64,000 nucleotides of DNA from UBA2970 sp965221075. Its GTDB lineage: Bacteria > Verrucomicrobiota > Verrucomicrobiia > Limisphaerales > AAA164-E04. Below, one piece after another: positions 8,635 through 17,456 of the stretch; position 1 is the stretch's first letter, and the number at the start of each line of letters is the position of its first letter. Both the position numbers and the translations under genes were made by a program. A model generated the notes under the pieces. That model was given only the letters and a program-made list of their open reading frames with translations, did no database searches and was not told where the DNA came from. The DNA lies in contig OZ244865.1 in the NCBI GenBank assembly GCA_965221075.1, positions 124,001-188,000 of the forward strand, in the 5' to 3' direction.

Positions 8635-9696
8635 ATGCAAGACACCGACGATCTGCGGATCCGGTCGCTGCACCCGCTGCTGCCGCCCGAGATCCTGGCC
8701 GAGGAGATCCCGATCGCCGACAGGGCCTCCCAGGTGGTGTCCGAGGCCCGGCGCCAGGCGGAAGCCATCCTCGAGGGGGAGGACGACCGGCTGCTGGTGG
8801 TGGCCGGCCCCTGCTCGATCCACGATCCGCAGGCGGCCCAGGAGTACGGCGGCAAGCTCCTCGGGGCGGCGCAGGACCACCGGGACGACCTCCTGGTGGC
8901 GATGCGGGTGTACTTCGAGAAGCCCCGCACCACGGTGGGCTGGAAGGGGCTGATCAACGACCCCGCCCTGGACGGCAGCTTCCAGATCAACCGGGGGCTG
9001 CGCATGGCCCGCAAGCTGCTGCTGGACCTGGCCGAGTCGGGTCTGCCGGCCGGCAGCGAGTTCCTCGACACCATCATCCCCCAGTTCACCGCCGACCTGG
9101 TCTCCTGGGGAGCCATCGGGGCCCGCACCACCGAGAGCCAGGTGCACCGCGAGCTCGCCTCCGGGCTCTCCATGCCGGTGGGCTTCAAGAACGGCACCAA
9201 CGGCAGCATCCAGATCGCCATCGACGCGGTGCGGGCCTCCCGGCAGAAGCACCGCTTCCTCTCGGTCACCAAGCAGGGCTTGGCGGCCATCGTGGAGACC
9301 ACCGGCAACGACCGCTGCCACCTGATCCTCCGGGGCTCGTCCCAGGGGCCGAACTACGACGCCGAATCGATCGGCGGCGCATGCCGGCTCCTGGACCAGG
9401 CCGGACTCCATCCCCGGCTGATGGTCGACTGCAGCCACGGCAACAGCGCCAAGGACCACCGGAGGCAGCCCGGGGTGGCCGCGGAGATCGCGCGGCAGGT
9501 GGGCGGCGGCTCGCACGACGTCTTCGGAGTGATGATCGAGAGCCACCTGGTCGAAGGCAGCCAGCGGCACAGCCCGGACCAGCCCATGGTCCACGGGCAG
9601 AGCATCACCGACTCCTGCGTCTCCTGGGAGACCACCCTGGGCATCCTCGAGGAGCTGTCCCGGGCGGTCCGGACGCGCCGCCGGGCAGGAGGCTGA
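8635..9696 (+). CDS. aroG: 3-deoxy-7-phosphoheptulonate (DAHP) synthase, AroG/F/H type
   Basis: First step of the shikimate pathway: phosphoenolpyruvate plus erythrose-4-phosphate to DAHP. 353 aa, the standard class I alpha length. Visible motifs: LVVAGPCSIHDPQAA, the catalytic MRVYFEKPRTTVGWKGL and NDPALDGSF, GARTTESQVHRELASGLSMP, GFKNGTNG, and DCSHGNSAKDHRRQ with metal-binding His. Feedback specificity (Phe, Tyr or Trp) cannot be decided. The gene starts 12 nt after the phosphatase-like gene and precedes cimA by 89 bp. Its chorismate branch also feeds trpD and the MqnA activity encoded elsewhere in the window. Confidence 0.95.
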   Translation: MQDTDDLRIRSLHPLLPPEILAEEIPIADRASQVVSEARRQAEAILEGEDDRLLVVAGPCSIHDPQAAQEYGGKLLGAAQDHRDDLLVAMRVYFEKPRTTVGWKGLINDPALDGSFQINRGLRMARKLLLDLAESGLPAGSEFLDTIIPQFTADLVSWGAIGARTTESQVHRELASGLSMPVGFKNGTNGSIQIAIDAVRASRQKHRFLSVTKQGLAAIVETTGNDRCHLILRGSSQGPNYDAESIGGACRLLDQAGLHPRLMVDCSHGNSAKDHRRQPGVAAEIARQVGGGSHDVFGVMIESHLVEGSQRHSPDQPMVHGQSITDSCVSWETTLGILEELSRAVRTRRRAGG

Positions 9697-9748
9697 ACGG
9701 CAGGCGGGCAGGGCAGGGCAGGGGGCCCGATTGATCCTTGCCGGCACG

Positions 9749-9772
9749 GGGGGGATGTGGAAGCTTCCCCCC
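9749..9772 (+). promoter_or_regulatory. G-rich hairpin in the leader of cimA
   Basis: GGGGGGA (9749-9755) can pair with TCCCCCC (9766-9772) across a 10-nt loop, ending 13 nt before the cimA ATG. No T-run follows, so it is not a standard terminator. No clear Shine-Dalgarno is visible between hairpin and start. A role in cimA translation is speculative. Confidence 0.3.
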
Positions 9773-9785
9773 TCCGTCCGACCAG

Positions 9786-11384
9786 ATGGCGAGCAGGACC
9801 AGGAACATCGAGATCTACGACACCACCCTCCGCGACGGAACGCAGGGGGAGGGGATCAGCCTGTCGGTGGCCGACAAGATCCGGGTGGCCGAGCGCCTCG
9901 ACCAGTTCGGCGTCCACTTCGTCGAGGGAGGCTGGCCCGGATCCAATCCCCGCGACATCGAGTTCTTCGAGAGGGCGGCCCGGATCTCCTGGAAGCAGGC
10001 CCGCATCGCCGCCTTCGGCGCCACGCGGCGCAAGGACGCGAAGGTCGAGTCCGACAAGCAGGTCCGCCTGCTGCTCGAGGCCGGCACGCCGGTGGTCACC
10101 CTGTTCGGAAAGACCTGGCTGCTCCACGTGGAGGAGGTGCTCAAGGCCACTCCCGAGGAGAACCTGGCGATGATCGCCCAGACCGTCGCCTGGCTCAAGC
10201 AGCACGGCCGCTACGTCATCTACGACGCCGAGCACGCCTTCGACGGGTACAAGGACCGCGCCGAGTACGCCATGGCGACCTGGAAGGCGGCCGCCGGAGC
10301 CGGCGCCGACATGGTGGTCCTGTGCGACACCAACGGGGGATCGCTGCCACGGGAGGTGGGGGAGATCGCCGGCAGGGCGGTGGCCTCCCTCGGCTGCAGG
10401 GTGGGCATCCACACCCACGACGACATCGGCCTGGGGGTGGCCAACGCCCTGGCGGCGGTCGAGGCCGGCGCCTCGCAGGTCCAGGGGACCATCAACGGGT
10501 ACGGGGAGCGCACCGGCAACTGCAGCCTCACCTCGGTGATCCCCAACATCGCCCTGAAGATGAAGGGCCTGTCCTGCATCCCGCCCCGCTCCCTCAGGGG
10601 GCTTGCCGGCCTCTCCGACTTCGTCGACGAGGTGGCCAACCTGGCCCACGACCGGCGGCGCCCCTGGGTGGGCAGCTCGGCCTTCGCCCACAAGGGGGGC
10701 ATGCACGTCAACGCCATCCGCAAGGTCCCCCGCAGCTTCGAGCACAGCCGGCCCGAGCAGGTGGGCAACCGCAGGCGCGTCCTGATGAGCGACCTGGCCG
10801 GGCGGAGCAACATCGAGATGAAGGCCAGGGAGCTGGGCTTCGACCTGGACGACCACCCCAGCGAGTGCCGGAGCATACTGCGCAAGGTCAAGCAGCTGGA
10901 GCACGAGGGCTACGAGTTCGAGTCGGCCGACGCCTCGCTGGCCCTGCTGATCCGCAAGGAGCTCGATCACGCGCCCCCTCCGTTCCTGGTGGAGGGCTAC
11001 CACGTGTCGATGCGCAGGGACCGGGACCACTCGGTCTGCCAGGCCACGGTCAAGGCCAGGGTGGGGGAGGAGACCGCCCACACCGTGGCCGAGGGGGACG
11101 GGCCGGTCAACGCCCTCGACGGGGCCATGCGGCTGGCGCTGCGCCAGTTCTTCCCCCGCCAGCTCCGCCCGGTGCGCCTGATCGACTACAAGGTGCGGAT
11201 CCTGGACTCGCTGACCGGAACCGCGGCCCACACCCGGGTCTTCATCGAGTCCTCGGACGGCAGGAGCTCCTGGACGACGGTGGGCGCCGACGCCAGCATC
11301 GTCGAGGCCAGCCTCAAGGCCCTGACCGACAGCTTCGAGTACCGCCTGCTCAAGCTGCACAGCCTGAAGCGGAGGCGCCCGTGA
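9786..11384 (+). CDS. cimA: (R)-citramalate synthase
   Basis: Condenses pyruvate and acetyl-CoA to citramalate, the threonine-independent entry to 2-oxobutyrate and isoleucine. 532 aa. N-terminal HMGL-like TIM barrel: IEIYDTTLRDGTQGEGIS with the catalytic Arg-Asp pair, FVEGGWPGSNP, HTHDDIGLGVANALAAVEAG with metal-binding His, and NGYGERTGNCSL. The C-terminal LeuA dimerisation/allosteric domain (about 400-520) suggests isoleucine feedback. The GGWPGSNP motif distinguishes this CimA type from 2-isopropylmalate synthase. ATG at 9786 (MASRTRNIEIYD) was preferred over an open upstream extension rich in Gly and Pro. Its stop overlaps the valS GTG, so the two are translationally coupled. Confidence 0.92.
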   Translation: MASRTRNIEIYDTTLRDGTQGEGISLSVADKIRVAERLDQFGVHFVEGGWPGSNPRDIEFFERAARISWKQARIAAFGATRRKDAKVESDKQVRLLLEAGTPVVTLFGKTWLLHVEEVLKATPEENLAMIAQTVAWLKQHGRYVIYDAEHAFDGYKDRAEYAMATWKAAAGAGADMVVLCDTNGGSLPREVGEIAGRAVASLGCRVGIHTHDDIGLGVANALAAVEAGASQVQGTINGYGERTGNCSLTSVIPNIALKMKGLSCIPPRSLRGLAGLSDFVDEVANLAHDRRRPWVGSSAFAHKGGMHVNAIRKVPRSFEHSRPEQVGNRRRVLMSDLAGRSNIEMKARELGFDLDDHPSECRSILRKVKQLEHEGYEFESADASLALLIRKELDHAPPPFLVEGYHVSMRRDRDHSVCQATVKARVGEETAHTVAEGDGPVNALDGAMRLALRQFFPRQLRPVRLIDYKVRILDSLTGTAAHTRVFIESSDGRSSWTTVGADASIVEASLKALTDSFEYRLLKLHSLKRRRP

Positions 11385-14038
11385 GCGGGATCGCCAAGGC
11401 CTACGATCCCTCCGCCTTCGAGGAGAAGTGGTACGCCCGCTGGCTCGAGCAGGGCTGCTTCCGGGCCGACCCCCGCTCGTCCAAGCCCCCCTTCTCGATC
11501 GTCATCCCGCCGCCCAACGTGACCGGCGTGCTCCACATGGGGCACGTGCTCAACAACACCATCCAGGACATCCTGGCGCGCAAGGCCCGGATGGAGGGCC
11601 GCGAGGTCCTCTGGCTTCCCGGTACCGACCACGCCGGCATCGCCACCCAGGTGGTGGTGGAGCGGCGGCTGAAGAAGGAGGAGGGGAAGGGGAGGCGGGA
11701 CCTGGGCCGGGAGCGGTTCGTCGAGAGGATCTGGGAATGGAAGGAGCGCCACGGCGGGATCATCTCCCGCCAGCTGCGCCGGCTGGGATGCTCCTGCGAC
11801 TGGTCGCGGGAGCGCTTCACCATGGACCCGGAGTACTCGCGCCAGGTCGCCCTGGCCTTCGTGGATCTCTACCGGAAGGGGAGCATCTACCGGGGCCGGC
11901 GCATGATCAACTGGTGCCCCGCCTCCCAGACCGCCCTCTCCGACGAGGAGGTGGTCATGAAGGAGCAGAAGGGCCTCCTCTACCACTTCCGGGCCGAGGT
12001 GGCCGAGAGCCCGGGGACCTTCCTGACCATCGCCACCACCCGTCCCGAGACCATTCCCGGCGACACCGGCGTGGCGGTCTCGCCCGGCGATCCCCGCTAC
12101 CGGAGCCTGGTCGGCAGGCATGTCCGCAGGCCGCTGCCACGGGAGGCCCCCGAGGAGGAGAAGCTGATCCCGATCGTCGAGGATCCGCTGGTGGAGAGCG
12201 GCTTCGGGACCGGAATCCTCAAGGTGACCCCGGCCCACGACAAGGTCGACTACGAGATCGGCCAGAGGCACTCCCTGGCGGCGATCGAGGTGATCGACGC
12301 CCGCGGGACGATGAACGCCAGGGCCGGAAGGGATCTGGAGGGCATGGACCGCTTCCAGGCCCGCAAGGAGGCGGCCCGGATCCTGGCCGGCATGGGCCTG
12401 ATGGAGCGGGAGGAGCCCTACGTCAACAACGTGGGCTTCAGCGAGCGGGCCGGCGTGCCGGTCGAGCCCCGCCTCTCCGAGCAGTGGTTCATGAAGTACC
12501 CCTCGGCCAGGGAGGCCCGGGAGCTGGTGGCCTCGGGGCGCCTCCCGTTCTTCCCCGCGCGGTGGGCCAAGGTCTTCGACCACTGGATGGGGAACCTGCA
12601 GGACTGGTGCATCAGCCGGCAGCTCTGGTGGGGCCACCGCATCCCGGTATGGTACCGGGACGGGGAGGTCCGCTGCCAGATCGACAGCCCCGGCGAGGGC
12701 TGGGTCCAGGATCCGGACGTGCTCGACACCTGGTGCTCCTCCTGGCTGTGGCCGTTCGCCACCATGGACGAGGCCGACCTGGCCAGGTTCTATCCCACCT
12801 CGGTGCTGGTGACCGCCCCGGAGATCCTCTTCTTCTGGGTGGCCCGGATGATCATGGCCGGCCTGGAGTACCGCAAGGAGCCGCCCTTCAGGGCGGTGTG
12901 CCTGCACGGCATCGTGAGGGACCGGCAGGGGCGGAAGATGTCCAAGAGCCTGGGCAACTCTCCCGATCCCCTCGACCTGATCGGACGGCACGGCGCCGAC
13001 GCCCTCCGCTTCGGGATCATGCGCTCCACCCCCCGGGGGCAGGACAGCCTCTTCGACGAGCAGAACGTGGTCCTGGGCCGCCACTTCTGCAACAAGCTGT
13101 GGAACGCCTGCCGCTACCGGATGGGCAAGGGCGGGCCCACCGGAGGACGGCCCGATCCCGGCCTGCTCTCCCCCGACGACCGCTGGATCCTCGACCGCCT
13201 GCGGACCGCCGCCGCCGCGGTCCGCTCGGCCATGGACGAGTACCGGCTCGGCGAGGCCGCCGCCAGCCTCTACCGCCTGTTCTGGAGCGAATGCTGCGAC
13301 TGGTACATCGAGGCCAGCAAGGCGGCGCTGCAGGAGCCGGACTCGCCGCGCCGGAGGAACGCTCTGGCGATGCTGGACCTGGCGCTCTCCGGCATCCTCC
13401 GCCTGCTCCATCCCTTCCTGCCCTTCATCACCGAGGAGCTCTGGCAGGCCATGGGCTTCGCCGAGCGGGAGGGGGAGGGCGGCGGATCGATCCAGTTCGC
13501 TCCCTGGCCCGAGGCCTCCTCGTGGGACCGCCTGGGCGGCGGGGACGCGCACCGGGAGAGCGTGGAGCGCACCGAGGCGAGGAACGCCCTGGTGCGGGAG
13601 GCGAGGAACCTGAGGGCCTCGGCCGGGATCTCCTCGGGAAGGAAGGTCCGCTTCGTGCTCCGGGAGGGGGAGCCCCTGGACCAGGACGAGCGGAAGGTCC
13701 TGGGGATGCTGCTCCAGGCCGGGCCCCTGTCGGTCGAGAGGGAGTACGACCCCGCTCCCGGCACTCCCAGCGCCGACTCCCGCTTCGGGATCCTCTACCT
13801 CCCCCTGGAGGGGCTGATCGACTTCGGGGCGCAGGAAGCGCGGCTCGAGAAGGAGTGCGCGAGGATCCAGGCCGAGATCGGCAGGGCGAGGGCCCGGCTG
13901 GAGAACCCCAGCTTCGCCGGCAACGCTCCGGCGCGGGTCGTCGAGGAGCACCGCAGGCGGCTTGAGGACTGGGAGAGGAAGCTGGCCCACGCCCGGGGCA
14001 GCCTCGAGGCCACCCGCGCCGCCCGCTCCTCTGGCTGA
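11381..14038 (+). CDS. valS: valyl-tRNA synthetase
   Basis: Class I aminoacyl-tRNA synthetase charging tRNA-Val. 885 aa, the usual length for this enzyme. HIGH motif in PPPNVTGVLHMGHVLN, an editing (CP1) domain including TIATTRPETIPGDTGVAV, the KMSKS signature in GRKMSKSLGNSPDP, an anticodon-binding helical domain and a C-terminal coiled-coil arm rich in Glu and Arg (about 820-880). The start is GTG at 11381 inside the sequence GTGA that also carries the cimA stop. This direct coupling to a branched-chain amino-acid biosynthesis gene is functionally sensible but unusual. A tRNA-Arg gene on the other strand follows 18 bp downstream. Confidence 0.95.
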   Translation: MSGIAKAYDPSAFEEKWYARWLEQGCFRADPRSSKPPFSIVIPPPNVTGVLHMGHVLNNTIQDILARKARMEGREVLWLPGTDHAGIATQVVVERRLKKEEGKGRRDLGRERFVERIWEWKERHGGIISRQLRRLGCSCDWSRERFTMDPEYSRQVALAFVDLYRKGSIYRGRRMINWCPASQTALSDEEVVMKEQKGLLYHFRAEVAESPGTFLTIATTRPETIPGDTGVAVSPGDPRYRSLVGRHVRRPLPREAPEEEKLIPIVEDPLVESGFGTGILKVTPAHDKVDYEIGQRHSLAAIEVIDARGTMNARAGRDLEGMDRFQARKEAARILAGMGLMEREEPYVNNVGFSERAGVPVEPRLSEQWFMKYPSAREARELVASGRLPFFPARWAKVFDHWMGNLQDWCISRQLWWGHRIPVWYRDGEVRCQIDSPGEGWVQDPDVLDTWCSSWLWPFATMDEADLARFYPTSVLVTAPEILFFWVARMIMAGLEYRKEPPFRAVCLHGIVRDRQGRKMSKSLGNSPDPLDLIGRHGADALRFGIMRSTPRGQDSLFDEQNVVLGRHFCNKLWNACRYRMGKGGPTGGRPDPGLLSPDDRWILDRLRTAAAAVRSAMDEYRLGEAAASLYRLFWSECCDWYIEASKAALQEPDSPRRRNALAMLDLALSGILRLLHPFLPFITEELWQAMGFAEREGEGGGSIQFAPWPEASSWDRLGGGDAHRESVERTEARNALVREARNLRASAGISSGRKVRFVLREGEPLDQDERKVLGMLLQAGPLSVEREYDPAPGTPSADSRFGILYLPLEGLIDFGAQEARLEKECARIQAEIGRARARLENPSFAGNAPARVVEEHRRRLEDWERKLAHARGSLEATRAARSSG

Positions 14039-14056
14039 AGGCCCTCTCCGGGGGGA

Positions 14057-14132
14057 TGGTGCCTCCGCCGGGACTCGAACCCGGATCAACGGTTTAGGAG
14101 ACCGTTGCTCTATCCATTTGAGCTACGGAAGC
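14057..14132 (-). tRNA. tRNA-Arg (anticodon CCT), 3' CCA encoded
   Basis: Folds into a full cloverleaf on the minus strand: acceptor GCTTCCG/CGGAGGC with one T-G pair, D arm GCTC/GAGC, anticodon arm ACGGT-CTCCTAA-ACCGT giving anticodon CCT (codon AGG), and T arm CCGGG-TTCGAGT-CCCGG. The discriminator A (14060) is followed by a genome-encoded CCA (14059-14057). Confidence 0.95.
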
Positions 14133-14221
14133 CCGAGAGGCCCGAGAAGGGCAGGGGAGGGGGAGAGAGGAGGCCCCTCGCGGAGCGCCTGCGCCGCAAG
14201 GGGCCTCCGGAGGGCGGCCGG

Positions 14222-15601
14222 TCAGGAGAGGTCGGCGACCCCGTAGTCGAGCGCCCTCAGCTTCCTGCCGTCCCCGGTGCTCACCGTCCGGGTCTTCTCG
14301 TCGAAGAGGCACATCACGTTGAGGCGGTCGGACATCTCGGCCAGGGAGATCACCGTCTGCACCTTGACCGCCAGGTCGATCCCGGCGTTGGGCTCCTTGC
14401 CCGAGCGGATGCAGTCGAACCAGTTGGCCTCGTGGTGGTTGATGCCCTCCTTGGGCAGCAGCCCGTCGAAGGTCTCGGCGTCGAACTCGTCGGAGAAGGG
14501 CCTCTCGGGATTGACGTTGATCCGGGTGCTGGAGAGGCTGCCCATCTCGATGGTGCCGTGGTGCCCCCGGATCTTCTCGGTGAGGCCCGCCTCGTTGACC
14601 GTGGAGCTGGCCAGCACCAGGCTGAAGCCGCTGGGGAACTCGGCGATCACCTGCACGCTCTCGTCGACGTCCCGCTCGTAGGTCCCCTGGGTGTTGCGGT
14701 CGGTCTTCCAGGCCTTGGTGCCCAGGCTGACCACCCGGCTGGGGAACTCGGGGGATCCGGTCGCCAGCATGAAGGGATGGACCAGGTGGGGCAGCAGGTC
14801 CCCGGGCAGCCCGGCGCAGTAGGGGTAGTACTTGCGCCAGCGGAAGTAGTGGTCGGCGTTGAAGGGGATCTTCTTGCTCACGCTGCCCATCCAGCGGTCC
14901 CAGTCGATGTCGGCCACCGTGGCCCAGGGATGGATCTTGTAGTTCCACTCGCCCTTGGGGTTGTTGCGCATGTAGGAGGTCTGCCCCATCACCAGGGGCC
15001 CGATGGCCCCGGACTGGATCAGCTCGGCCGCCTTGTGGTACTTGCCGGCGCTGCAGCCCTGGGAGCCGACCTGGAGGACCCGGCCGGTCTTCCTGACGCA
15101 GTCGTGGATCTCGAAGGCCTCGCTCAGGTAGCGGGTCATCGGCTTCTCCACGTAGACGTGGCAGCCGGCCTCCATGGAGTCGACGGCGCAGATGGTGTGC
15201 CAGTGGTCCACGGTGGAGATGCAGACCGCGTCCAGATCCTCCTTCTCCAGCAGCTCCCGGTGGTCGATGTAGCCGGGGACGTTCCTGCCGATGATCGAGC
15301 GGGCCTGGTCCATCCGTGTCTGCGAGACGTCGCAGACGGCCACCTGCTCGATGTTGTTCTCGCCGGCATGGCGGTGCATGCTGCGCACGTGGGCCTGGCC
15401 CTGGCCGCCCACGCCGATGTACCCGACCCGGATCCGTTCGTTGGCCCCGGCCACGTTCCCGGCCGCGGGAGCCTGCCCCTGGCCGTAGATCGGCTCGATC
15501 AGGGGGGTGGCGGCCACGACGGCCGCGGCCGTCCCCGCCTTCTGTATGAACTTCCGGCGCGACTCGGATCCGGACCCCGGACCGGTTGAAGACTCGTTCA
15601 T
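14222..15601 (-). CDS. Tat-exported Gfo/Idh/MocA family oxidoreductase
   Basis: 459-aa NAD(P)-dependent dehydrogenase-like protein. The N-terminus has a twin-arginine signal (R15-R16 in ESRRKFIQKAG followed by a hydrophobic Ala/Val stretch), so it is probably exported folded with cofactor. Rossmann domain: RVGYIGVGGQGQAHV, then AVCDVS and the family hallmark YVEKPM. The C-terminal GFO_IDH_MocA_C-like half starts near residue 190. Such exported paralogues are abundant in Planctomycetota and Verrucomicrobiota; sugar or inositol substrates are likely but not identifiable. It stands alone, downstream of a 271-bp divergent gap. A TTGACA hexamer at 15656-15651 on this strand has no good -10 partner. 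Confidence 0.88.
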   Translation of the reverse strand: MNESSTGPGSGSESRRKFIQKAGTAAAVVAATPLIEPIYGQGQAPAAGNVAGANERIRVGYIGVGGQGQAHVRSMHRHAGENNIEQVAVCDVSQTRMDQARSIIGRNVPGYIDHRELLEKEDLDAVCISTVDHWHTICAVDSMEAGCHVYVEKPMTRYLSEAFEIHDCVRKTGRVLQVGSQGCSAGKYHKAAELIQSGAIGPLVMGQTSYMRNNPKGEWNYKIHPWATVADIDWDRWMGSVSKKIPFNADHYFRWRKYYPYCAGLPGDLLPHLVHPFMLATGSPEFPSRVVSLGTKAWKTDRNTQGTYERDVDESVQVIAEFPSGFSLVLASSTVNEAGLTEKIRGHHGTIEMGSLSSTRINVNPERPFSDEFDAETFDGLLPKEGINHHEANWFDCIRSGKEPNAGIDLAVKVQTVISLAEMSDRLNVMCLFDEKTRTVSTGDGRKLRALDYGVADLS

Positions 15602-15872
15602 GGCGATGCTCTGGTGAAAGACCCGTGGATGGTGGCCGGCGCGGCACGGGTGTCAAGACAAATGCAGGCGGCCCCGTCCCCTGTGCAGCTTCCCGCCGCG
15701 GGGCGGTGGAGCCGCGCCGCGGCGGCCTTCCCCGAGAAAACGGCTAACATAGCCTGGCGGAAGACGTCATACCCACGGCGGCCGATCGCGGCGCTGCCCT
15801 CGGCAGCTCCGGTTCGGAGAGCCGATCCGGCGTGGAACGCCGCACGGCCCGCCAGGCAGGGGAAGAACGATC

Positions 15873-16373
15873 ATGGACGGTCTGGAAGACTATCCGCTCC
15901 ACATCGCAGCGCAGCAGGGCAGGGCCGCGCGGTGCCGGGAGCTTCTGGGCCTCTTCGGGCCCGACGCCAGGGAACGGAGGGGGAGGACTCCCCTCTACTG
16001 CGCCGCCCACGCCTACTCCCACCAGGTCTACCGGTGCCGGCTGGTCCTCCAGCTGGGAGCCGATCCCTTCCTGGACCAGGGGAACGGAAGCTCCGCCGCC
16101 TCGGTGGCGCCGGAGATAGAGGGGCTCTACTCGCGCATGCGCCCGAGGAGCTCCGCCCCGGGGACGGGGCCGATGCCCGGCCACGTGGCGAGGAAGCTCC
16201 AGAGGGAGCTGGACCGGATCGCCGGCAGGATGGCCCGGCTGTCGGACACCTGCCGGGTGCTGCTGGATGCGGGCGCCGATCCCCTGGCCGCGGACCAGGA
16301 GGGGCTGGCTCCGGCCCACTTCGCCATCCTGGTCCGGAGGACCGGCAGGGGCAGGCACGCCTCCCGGGACTGA
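15873..16373 (+). CDS. small ankyrin-repeat protein
   Basis: 166-aa soluble protein. The segments DYPLHIAAQQGRAARCRELLGLFG, RGRTPLYCAAHAY, CRLVLQLGADPFLDQGNGSSAASVA and CRVLLDAGADPLAADQEGLAPAHFAI match the ankyrin helix-turn-helix pattern (TPLHxAA...LLxxGADP). That gives about three to four degenerate repeats, split by a basic linker (about 85-125). No signal peptide is visible. It is probably a protein-protein interaction module; the partner is unknown. The stop (16371-16373) directly abuts the stop of the convergent trpD with no gap. The ATG at 15873 is preceded by the purine-rich GGGGAAGAAC. Confidence 0.75.
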   Translation: MDGLEDYPLHIAAQQGRAARCRELLGLFGPDARERRGRTPLYCAAHAYSHQVYRCRLVLQLGADPFLDQGNGSSAASVAPEIEGLYSRMRPRSSAPGTGPMPGHVARKLQRELDRIAGRMARLSDTCRVLLDAGADPLAADQEGLAPAHFAILVRRTGRGRHASRD

Positions 16374-17411
16374 TCAGGACCGGGCCAGATCCTCCAGCTT
16401 CCGTGCCGCCAGGCCCTCGTCGATGACCTGGGCGGCGCGGTCCCATCCTTCGGTCACCGAGGCGCACCGCCCGGCGACGAAGAGGGCGGCTCCGGCGTTG
16501 AGCAGAACGGCGCTGCGCCGTCCCGCCCTCTCCCGCCCCTCCAGGATATCCCGGACCATGCGGGCGTTCTCCCTGGCGTCCCCTCCCTCCAGGTCCTCCT
16601 TGCGGAGGGGAGGGAGGGAAAGGTGGGCCGGGTCCAGCTCTCCCTCGCTGAAGCCCCGGTCCTGGTAGAATTCGGCGAGCGAAGTGGGACCCAGGACCGA
16701 GAGCTCGTCCATGTGCCCGTCGCCGCAGCGCCCGCAGACCACCATCCCCCTGCGCAGGCCCAGGGACTGCAGGGTGCGCGCCAGCGGCGCGCAAAGGGAG
16801 GGATCGGGCACCCCGACCAGCTGAGCGGTGGGGCGCGCCGGATTGAGCAGGGGTCCCAGGAAGTTGAAGATGGTCCTCTGCCCCCGGGAGGCGCAGAGCT
16901 TGCGCGCCGGGGCGATGTGCCGGAAGGCGGGGTGGTACCGCGGGGCGAAGAAGAACGCGAAGCCGTGCTCCTCCAGACCGGCGGCGCAGCGGGCCGGATC
17001 CTCCTCGATCGGGACGCCCAGGGCCTCCAGCACGTCGGCGCTTCCCGACCGGGAGGTGATGGCGCGGTTGCCGTGCTTGGCCACGGGCACTCCCGCGGCA
17101 GCGGCGACGATGGCCACCGTGGTCGATATGTTGAAGGTGTTCTGCCCGTCCCCGCCGGTGCCGCAGACGTCGAGCAGATCGCGCCGGCGCAGCTCCTCCG
17201 GGAGGGGGACGGGGACCGACTTCTCCCGCAGGACCCTGGCGAAGCCGGCGATCTCCGCGACGGTCTCCCCCTTGCGGGCCAGGGCGGCCAGGAAGCCGGC
17301 CTTCTCCTCGGGGGACGCCCCGGGGGACGCCAGCGCCTCGACCGCCGGCGGGATCCGATCGGGATCCAGATCGCGGCCCTGCTGGAGATCTCCGGTCAGC
17401 TGGGCGAGCAT
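16374..17411 (-). CDS. trpD: anthranilate phosphoribosyltransferase
   Basis: Second step of tryptophan synthesis: transfers phosphoribose from PRPP to anthranilate, in the cytoplasm. 345 aa, family length. Motifs: LLDVCGTGGDGQNTFNIST (PRPP binding), VAKHGNRAITSRSGSADVLEALGV, the anthranilate-site FFFAPRYHPA and the RTIFNFLGPLLNPA block. The other trp genes are not nearby, so this is an orphan trp gene. It is convergent with the ankyrin gene and divergent from the sua5 gene, with 45 bp between the starts. Confidence 0.96.
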   Translation of the reverse strand: MLAQLTGDLQQGRDLDPDRIPPAVEALASPGASPEEKAGFLAALARKGETVAEIAGFARVLREKSVPVPLPEELRRRDLLDVCGTGGDGQNTFNISTTVAIVAAAAGVPVAKHGNRAITSRSGSADVLEALGVPIEEDPARCAAGLEEHGFAFFFAPRYHPAFRHIAPARKLCASRGQRTIFNFLGPLLNPARPTAQLVGVPDPSLCAPLARTLQSLGLRRGMVVCGRCGDGHMDELSVLGPTSLAEFYQDRGFSEGELDPAHLSLPPLRKEDLEGGDARENARMVRDILEGRERAGRRSAVLLNAGAALFVAGRCASVTEGWDRAAQVIDEGLAARKLEDLARS

Positions 17412-17456
17412 GGGGGCGGCAGCCTAGCCAGCGGCCCAGGAGAGTTCAAACCGTCA

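Noticed and set aside
10122..10133. CTCCACGTGGAG palindrome resembling parS
   Set aside because: Lies inside cimA coding L-L-H-V-E-E and differs from the parS core in both arms; probably chance codon use.
11186..14089. Minus-strand open frame of 967 codons opposite valS
   Set aside because: Shadow of valS; low-complexity Pro/Gly/Leu composition and it runs into the tRNA gene.
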